Positions 57,340 through 64,000 of a stretch of 64,000 bases of DNA are shown here, one piece after another. Each line of letters starts with the position of its first letter. Within the stretch, counting starts at the first letter, position 1. Source of the stretch: Polytrichum commune (Eukaryota; Streptophyta; Polytrichopsida; Polytrichales; Polytrichaceae); NCBI GenBank assembly GCA_950295325.1, contig OX485803.1, positions 27,900,001 through 27,964,000 on the forward strand, given 5' to 3'. The notes under the pieces are model-generated. The model did no database searches. It saw nothing but the letters and a program-made list of their open reading frames with translations, and was not told the DNA's origin. The position numbers were made by a program, and so were the translations under genes.

Positions 57340-57830
57340 TACAATAGCCTTTATAATCCTCAAAGTTTACGGACGCGCGTCCGTAAACTTTGTGGATCTT
57401 TGTGTAGGTGAGAAACAAGACTCTCAAACAACATATTACGCAAACGAAGCCAAATATTGTAATATTAGGCATATTAAAATAGCCTTTATAATCCTCAAAG
57501 TTTACGGACGCGCGTCCGTAAACTTTGTGGATCTTTGGGTAGGTGAGAGACAAGCCTCTCAAACAACATATTACGCAAACGAAGCCAAATATTGTAATAT
57601 TAGGCATATTAAAATAGCCTTTATAAAACTCAAAGTTTACGGACGCGCGTCCGTAAACTTTGTGGATCTTTGGGTAGGTGAGAGACAAGCCTCTCAAACA
57701 ATATATTACGCAAACGAAGCCAAATATTGTAATATTAGGCATATTAAAATAGCCTTTATAATACTCAAAGTTTACGGACGCGCGTCCGTAAACTTTGTGG
57801 ATCTTTGTGTAGGTGAGAAACAAGACTCTC
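57340..57830. repeat. 135-bp tandem array with 32-bp perfect palindromes
   Basis: Four perfect 32-bp palindromes, core TTACGGACGCGCGTCCGTAA with outer CAAAGT/ACTTTG, lie at 57361, 57496, 57631 and 57766, an exact 135-bp step. The linking sequence is repeated as well. A near-perfect relative is at 57961-57987. The 5' array at 51994-52584 has the same core but different, also complementary, flanks. A 225-codon frame runs through on the plus strand and a 184-codon one on the minus strand; both are repeat artefacts. Confidence 0.92.
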
Positions 57831-58084
57831 AAAAAATATATGTAGGTGAGAAACAAGACTCTCAAAAAAATATATGTAGGTGTGAAACAAGACTCTCAAA
57901 AAAAAAATATATTAACCGTAACTTGAATACATTGATATTTACCACCATACTATCTTTGCGAAGTTTACGGACGCGCGTCCGTAACTTATAGAGATATTTG
58001 AGTATATAATATACGCGTTATGCGTATTTGGAAGAAATGTATCTTTTCATTTGGATCCAAAAATGTAATTGAGAAAATTTACAA

Positions 58085-58110
58085 AACTTTACGAATGCGC
58101 GTTCGTAAAG
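58085..58110. repeat. Near-perfect palindrome just upstream of the ParB-like start codon
   Basis: TTACGAATGCGCGTTCGTAA with outer ACT/AGT, one central mismatch. It lies 55 bp before the ATG at 58165 in the leader intron, like the palindrome at 373-394 in the left element. Confidence 0.85.
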
Positions 58111-58164
58111 TATGATCTATATCTTTTGCCAAGAATTCTAACTTATCTATCTTATCATTTGCAG

Positions 58165-61100
58165 ATGGCATCTAAAAAGAGACATGCAATTGAGATGTTC
58201 GCAGAAGCTCTCATTCCTCCGCTACCAGAAGCCATCAAAGACATAAGTCCCAACGACCATTACAAGCCACAAGATGAAATTGTGGATAATTGGACAGTAT
58301 TGGTAGAAAAGGACGAGAAAGAAATATTTGTGCTTAGATTTGCATATCAAATGAAGACGGACATAGATGAAGCTAAGAAGTGGATAAAGCTTAAATCGTG
58401 GACAGTAGAGTGTGCAGTGGCACAAGGGGATTATGTAGTAATAGACCTTGAGAAGAAAGAAGATCGGGTCACTTTCATTTTGCACGAATCCTACCACCCC
58501 TTCAACAAAAATGAGTGTGAGAATGCTAGTACAGATGCGGCTTGCTTCAATCTCCAGACGGAGTTCCAAGACTATGCATGCAATGCACCTTGGACGGGTA
58601 AGCGGCTTGGACGACTCTTGAACAATGTAACAAGAGTAAATGGAGCCTTGCTAGAGGCCAGAAAGGGGAAAGAGAAGAAAAAACAAGTCATTCCTGAACG
58701 GCCCAAGTGTGTGCCTAAACCAGTGCCGGAATCCTCAAGGCCCTCGCAGAGTGGTGCATCAAGAGGGAGCAGACAGGCGAGTAAACGCTCTCACTCGCAG
58801 ATGGACTCTGGACTAACAGAGGGTCCGGATGTCAGCTCTACACTGACTGTCGCTCCACTCCTCAAAAAGGGTCAACGCCCTGACGCCGAACTCTCAACAA
58901 AAATATTCCAAGAGTTCGATGAGAAGACGAAGGGATGCTGGCCCCTTGGCAGGTATTTTACTTTCGAAGTAGACGTCTACAAATGCCACAAGGGCACCGA
59001 AAGTATGAATACCAGAGCAAAATAAGAAAGCGGGGTATGGTGGCAAATGAACAACATCATGAACAACCCCAAGTTTGACAGGCAGACCATTTGTGTGACA
59101 CCAAAGGATCCTATCATTGAAGTCAACGAAAAAAATTGGCCGATTCTCAAGAATGGAAAGTTCTACATTGTCGACGGCCAACATAGTGTAATGGCTGCAA
59201 AAGCTCTCCTTGAAGACGACGAGTGGAAAAGCCCATTAAAGGAGACAATCCGATATTGGAAGGCATTCGTCGTGCATTCCAAGGACTCGAACCAACTCAT
59301 AGCAATATTTACCTTCATGAACCAGGGGAATAAAGTGAGGCAGTTCGAGGCTTCATGGGCAGCCAACATCGTGGCTGGGAGGACCTTGTGGGTGGAGCAC
59401 GAATGTCCCCCAAAAGAAAGAGATAATACTGTCGTGAAGAACCCAAAATGGCAGGTATGTTACTCAAATAGATTTACGGACGTGCGTCCGTAAATGTGGC
59501 CCTTCTCCTCCCACTGATTCAAATATTTGAATTTAATCTGTACTGAATTCAATGTTCTGATTTCTTGCAATTCGTGCCTCTTGCAGACATTCAGCAATGC
59601 CATATTGACAAAGTTCTCGAGTATAGACATGAAGACAAGCGGCATGAAAACAGTGCATGAATTAAAAGGCGAACTCAAGCTCATCACTGCAACAGAAGAG
59701 ACGTGGTCAATATGGTTGCGACTTTTCGATGCCCATAACAACGGCGACCTTGTCAATCCAGATACGGAGAACACCTACAAGAGCGACTCAAAAGTTAAGG
59801 TACCACCAATCCTGCGAGAGTTCTTTCGTCCCCTCCAAGGATTGATGGACTCGGAGCTGTACAGGGCAGCAGAACACATTCTTCTAGAAACTCCTAGAAG
59901 AACTCTGCCCTATCCCAAAATCTTTCTGAAGCGGCCGAAGCACATGAAGCCATCCACGTACCACATTAAGGAATGGTGCGATTACAGAAAGAAGAAGACC
60001 ATGGCTGTAAGGGAGATTAGCAAATTGCTACCCACCCACAACCTCATTAATAGTGATGGTGAGATCGTGTGGGAGAATTGGAGGAAGCTGAAGGGTGAAT
60101 ACCACATCAATGGCGTCTCAATGCGAGCTTTGATAAGAGGGGCATCATCCTTCCTTGCCCAACGATCTAGAAGGAACGAAAAGAAGGGATCCATCGACGA
60201 GAGGGAGGCAGGGTTGTACGTTCATTTTCTCGATAGGAAAAAGAACGCGAAATTTGGAGGGTTTGCAAGATTCTGCACGGTCACAAAGGCCATGAAGTTC
60301 GGCACATGGGACACCCATGCTTCAAGAGCCTCTGTGAGAGATGACCCCAGGGGTTGCCCTTTCGCCATTTTTGATTTTCGTGCAATTCCTGGAGCTTGGA
60401 AACAAGACGTTGTGGGAACACCCTTCTACGACCCCTTCTTAAAAGCCTTCAAGAGCTATCGCTCGCCTGCCCTCTTCGAGCCTCATGTGTGGTTATGGAT
60501 TGTAGAGCAAGAGAGGTCTACACCCATTGTCCATCTGTACACATCAACGATGGACCTCGAATACGATATGTACCACAGCACCTACATCCCAGCGAAGACA
60601 GAAGGGATCACTGTCATTCAAGAGGCAAGGGGGGTGAAGCAAGTGGGAGCTGTGCAGCTATATTTCTTAATACGCAAGTCTTCCCCAACTGGACGATTGC
60701 CCATTAAACCACACGAGGTGTTCAGGAAAGTCTATTCGTTGCCGCCACCACATCCCAAGGAGCTTGTTGAGGAGACAATGCATGCAATCTATCCGGCGTT
60801 CGAGCTCCGGATGGACTTTTATATAGGGGTCTTGAAGGCTTTAACTGTCATGAGTGAGACAGTTTACAACGTCTTCGGAGGCACGAAGTTTATGTATGCA
60901 GCATTGGTGAGTATTTGTTTGTCTTTCAACCCACCTATCTTTTGCATAGTTATTTTACGGACGCGCGTCCGTAAAAAACCCAATATCAGGTGCATGTGAA
61001 TTTTACGACCGTGCGTCCGTAAAATTGTCCAACTTTTGAGTGGTGGTTTTACGAACGCGCGTCCGTATAATGTGTTGACATCTAACCTCATTTATATGCA

Positions 61101-63670
61101 ATCACCACAATTGTTCTTATCTAATTTTCTTGTTATGGTCCAGATGCTTGGCTTGCAGGTGAATTCTTTTGTGCAGGATTCCGACTACGATGACGCACAT
61201 ACTCACAGGGTAATGGCCTCCAAAATGGATATCCAGGACATCATGGACGTCTTTACACCCCATCCTGTTGTGCCTCTCTCTTCTAGAGAAGAGGCAATGC
61301 CCGGAATGGAGACAGACCCTGAAGAGGACCAGGATCCCAGTTCCCCAAGAGTGCATCCCACGACACAAGAGCCTTTACACGGCCTTGTTCGCGACCCAAT
61401 TAATCCAAGTGCTTTCCTGCTGGGAACAGACGACACGGATGCGCAGGAGGCACGCGTGAACTTCACTCCGATAAGGGTCCCTCATACCCCTGTTCTCTCA
61501 CCTTTTGGGACTCCCACCTCTCGAGTTGGATTTCCCTCAACTGCGGGTCCATCTCGTGCTCCAGGTGTTATGGCCGAGAAGGATGTGGACCTTGCGGCAG
61601 AAGCCGGATGCACCGCTTCATCTGGAGGGGGATCTCAACATTCAGATCTACCCCCTATGGAGGGGAGGGATGTGTTGGAGTTGATATTGAGGCCTGATAT
61701 CTCTCTATATCGTGAGAGTCGACGAAAGAGGAACAAGACGCCATACAACGAATACCCTGAAGGCGCGGTCTTGGAGCTCTCCGATGAAGATGAGGATGAG
61801 ATTAGGATTCACAATGCCATCTCTGCCTTGCCTACGGAGCCTGGCAAGGTGAAGAAAGAGCCGATGTCAGTGTCCGAATTGGACGAGAAGATGGAGAGGC
61901 GAATGAAGGAAGAGCTTGACCAACGGCTTCGAGAAGCTAACGAGGAGCACGCCAAAAAGATGGCCGCCATCCAAGCTGAGATGGAGCAAGCTAGGTTGGA
62001 GTCTGCTCGAAGGCACGCTGATCTCATGGCCCAAAATCAGCAGTTCTTGGCCCAGAGCCAACAATTCATGAGCTTGATGCAGAGCTTGCAGGCAAGGCCC
62101 CAAGTTGTATATGCGCCTCCCGAGGCGGGCATGTCCATGCCCCCCACTCTCATGCGGCCTCCATCTAGTAGCCATGCAGTTTATATACCCGAGCATGCTT
62201 ATCCAGCTCCCACGTTGATTGTCCCACCCTCTCCCCTTGTTGTCGCCACTCCAGAGGAGCCCTCCTCTCATCCTACAGGAGTGGAGGAGATATCGGCACG
62301 TGACATGGCGGGTGCCGCCGAGACAGATGTCAATGAAGGCAACGCCCCCATCGGCGATGAAGATGTACATATGCAGGGCAGCCAAGACTCCACAGATGAG
62401 GATCAGCCTTACGTGGATACTCAAGGGTCGCAAGCGGCTGGAGACACCTTGTTGGTGGTCGAAGATCTGGACAATTTTGCGGGCGCGCGTCCGGATCCTG
62501 TGCCCATGACGGGGCCAGGTGAGGGAGGCACTGCTGGCGCGGACCTCGCCCCTGAAGAGGTAATCAACCTTTGAGCATGCCTCCCACGTTACGGACGCGC
62601 GTCCGTATCTTCCTTGTCTGCCTCCTTCGTGGCGTGTGTATATTATCGAGTTCAATCCTCGACTTCGCCCGACGGGTGGATACAATTTTGTTAGCATAGA
62701 TTCCATTAACTTCAACAGATATTTTTTTGCGACAATGTATATTATTCACCAAATGTGTATCACCAATTACATTAATACCAATTTTTCAACTGGATGGTTC
62801 GGATTATTTTATGGCCTTATAATTCTTTGTTGAGTTTATCCATGCTTGTCAATTGGTTTTCTTGAGTAGTACCATTTACCTAGATAGAATGTTCCATCAC
62901 AGGGTCCGTCGGAGATATGTCGCAACCCCGCGGGAAAACCAAGCGCGCCCATGATGAAACCGTTCATAATATTTGACCTCAATGGGGTGCTTTGTCATTC
63001 CAAACATATCTCGCATAGTGCGTCCAAGGGGCCCTTCCGTAGTCCAGAAGACATGGATTACGGCGGACATTTCGATACTCTCATAAATAAGAAGGTTGTA
63101 CGTGCCCGCCCCGGCTTGAGGAGCTTCCTTCGTGAGGTCCTTGGCTTCGCCCATGTCATCATCTGGAGCTCTATGCTCATGGACAACACGAAGGCCATCG
63201 TCGGTTTCCTTTTCCGAGAACTCGCAATGCCATGCTTGCTTCTCGGTCAAGAACACTGCGATGACCTGTATGACCGTAGTGGCAATATTGTACCCAAGGT
63301 CGGAGGAGGTCGTGGGCCTCAATTCTTAAAGGTCCTGAGGAAGAACCTCTGGGTGGGCGTCCCTATGTTGGAGGGGGTTCCCCACGGTTGTTGGCCCACC
63401 CCGGATAACACACTCCTCATTGACGACAGCCCGGCAAAGAGTATTCTCAATCCCCCGGGCAATTGCATATTCCCGGATTCTTGGGAAAGCGATAGAAATG
63501 ACAACTTTCTAGAGAGTGAACTAGGACCCTACATTAGGAGGCTTGCCTATCACCCCGGAAGTGTCCCGGATTTTGTGCTCTCCAACCCAATTGGCAATAG
63601 GCCTCTAGGCCCACAAGATGAGGAATTTAGGAGATTGTACGGCTACGCTAGACTCAATAAATTAATATGA
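58165..63670 (+). CDS. Large multi-exon gene: unknown domain, ParB-like motif, coiled coil, FCP1/HAD-like exon
   Basis: Exons 58165-59454, 59587-60906, 61144-62559 (or to a stop at 62574) and 62903-63670 are all joined in phase 0 by GT-AG introns; the ATG follows TTTGCAG directly. Domains by approximate residue: 1-150, a domain shared with the left-end partial gene; about 337, FYIVDGQHSVMAAKAL, which resembles the DGxH motif of ParB/DGQHR-type domains; 430-870, unknown, with VWLWIVEQERSTPIVHLYTS; 1110-1175, Lys/Glu-rich coiled coil; from 1342, an FCP1-like HAD phosphatase with FDLNGVL, VIIWSS and LLIDDSP. The second Asp of the usual DxD is Asn, so activity is doubtful. An in-frame TAA at 59023-59025 splits exon 1. 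Skipping the GAG|GTAATC donor gives a shorter product ending at 62574. The function is unknown. Confidence 0.6.
59472..59495. repeat. Palindrome in intron 1 of the ParB-like gene
   Basis: 24 bp, core TTACGGACGTGCGTCCGTAA with outer AT/AT. One central base departs from the CGCG core. It is inside the 132-bp intron 59455-59586. Confidence 0.9.
60953..61070. repeat. Three palindromes in intron 2 of the ParB-like gene
   Basis: A perfect 24-bp copy at 60953-60976 (outer TT/AA), an imperfect one at 60999-61026 (TTTTACGACCGTGCGTCCGT then AAAA) and one at 61047-61070 (TTTTACGAACGCGCGTCCGT then ATAA). All lie in the 237-bp intron 60907-61143. Confidence 0.9.
62590..62607. repeat. Palindrome in intron 3 of the ParB-like gene
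   Basis: TACGGACGCGCGTCCGTA, perfect, in the predicted intron 62560-62902. Its presence here supports reading this stretch as an intron rather than 3'-UTR. Confidence 0.85.
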
Positions 63671-63762
63671 AAACTTTGATGATTTTGGGTTTGTACTTGG
63701 ACTCTCCATGTAAATATCTAACATTTCTCCCCTTATCTTTGTAATGTATTTTTGTGTCTTAG

Positions 63763-64000
63763 TTGCCTCACCAAGCACCCAAAAGTGTCGTCAATGGCAT
63801 GTCTGCATCTCAGGCAGACACCGGCTCCCCTTCCCTTGGTATGAGCGACGTTGCAATGCCTTCACTATTCCAATATTCGGCCGTCGATGCTGCCTCTGCT
63901 GTTGATTACTCCAAAGACTCCGGGTTTGAAGACGGAGTCGTGGATAGCCCTCCTGCAAAGGTTGCAAAACTCAATTACGCTCCAAGTCCATCTCCATCTT
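63763..64000 (+). CDS. Putative further exon, open to the window edge
   Basis: After the acceptor TTTTGTGTCTTAG (ending 63762) a frame is open for 79 codons to the window end, starting LPHQAPKSVV. It is rich in Ser, Ala, Asp and Pro with no recognised domain. It starts in phase 0, so it could be joined to exon 3 (ending 62559 in phase 0) as an alternative to the FCP1-like exon, or it may start another gene's coding part. I see no donor near the end of the FCP1-like exon that would join it directly. Confidence 0.45.
   Translation, partial: MPHQAPKSVVNGMSASQADTGSPSLGMSDVAMPSLFQYSAVDAASAVDYSKDSGFEDGVVDSPPAKVAKLNYAPSPSPS

Larger units (their letters stand above)
47644..64000 (+). mobile_element. 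Right large element, DUF7869-type gene / palindromes / ParB-like gene (cut by window edge)
   Basis: Starts with AACACTATATTCGTTAA (47644-47660) inside a MULE-like gene. Then follow a minus-strand DUF7869-type gene (51397-48301), a spacer with a 95-bp palindrome array (52272-52584) and a telomere-type tract, a divergent plus-strand ParB-like gene from 58165, and open coding sequence up to the window edge. The mirror-image layout of the left element, including a palindrome just before the ATG of the ParB-like gene, argues that both genes belong to one unit. The second terminus is not in view. Confidence 0.6.

Noticed and set aside
57311-57991. 225-codon plus-strand and 184-codon minus-strand open frames
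   Set aside because: The 135-bp repeat is a multiple of 3, so the repeat stays open in register on both strands. The content is palindromes and linkers; the region is best read as the leader intron.
61867-62715. 282-codon minus-strand open frame
   Set aside because: Antisense shadow of the coiled-coil exon of the ParB-like gene; no recognisable protein features.

Overview
This is a eukaryotic nuclear window, most likely from a green plant or a close streptophyte relative. It has GT-AG introns, interstitial TTTAGGG telomere-type repeats, a Tat-like Ty3/gypsy retrotransposon, and CACTA, hAT, MULE-like and Stowaway-type DNA transposons. I see no ordinary host housekeeping gene. Almost all recognisable sequence is mobile DNA, much of it nested. 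The lineage cannot be fixed by reading; a non-flowering plant or alga is my guess because of the DUF7869-type genes and the 2A-type ORF.

The main result is a pair of large look-alike elements at the two ends. Right element (47644 to the window end): a distinctive 17-bp end motif, a two-exon DUF7869-type gene on the minus strand (51397-48301), a spacer with arrays of perfect palindromes (core TTACGGACGCGCGTCCGTAA) and a telomere-type tract, then a divergent plus-strand multi-exon gene (58165-63670 and perhaps beyond). That gene appears to encode a ParB-like segment, a coiled coil and an FCP1/HAD-phosphatase-like exon. Each of its introns carries a palindrome of the same family. Left element (window start to 8641): the mirror image. 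It has the start of a homologous gene on the minus strand (346 to 1), a spacer with a different palindrome family (core TTTGGGTCGGTCGACCCAAA, partly a 79-bp tandem array) and a telomere-type tract in the same relative orientation, then a truncated DUF7869-type gene on the plus strand and the same end motif. A third, broken DUF7869-type copy lies at 41143 to about 45150. I read these as members of one undescribed family of large transposons.

Between them, from left to right: a hAT transposase fragment (9747-10295) next to a Stowaway-type MITE (10309-10602); a G-tract MITE (11628-14510) split by two solo LTRs, each with its own 5-bp target duplication; a non-autonomous CACTA element (15364-16952) with a tRNA-like SINE head; an A/C-rich, G-poor ORF carrying a 2A peptide motif (18472-19809); a decayed gypsy element on the minus strand (20083 to about 23940) with an inverted LTR fragment beside it; and a complete hAT element (24618-41120, 8-bp target duplication). 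The transposase gene of that hAT is split by an 11.7-kb intact gypsy retrotransposon (28416-40142, almost identical LTRs, 5-bp target duplication). A large foldback element sits in its first intron. Next come the broken DUF7869-type copy and a MULE-like SWIM-domain pseudogene (45713-47643), which is cut by the end of the right element.

Family names were assigned by reading motifs, without any database search. Exon joins were checked by hand for frame and GT-AG signals.
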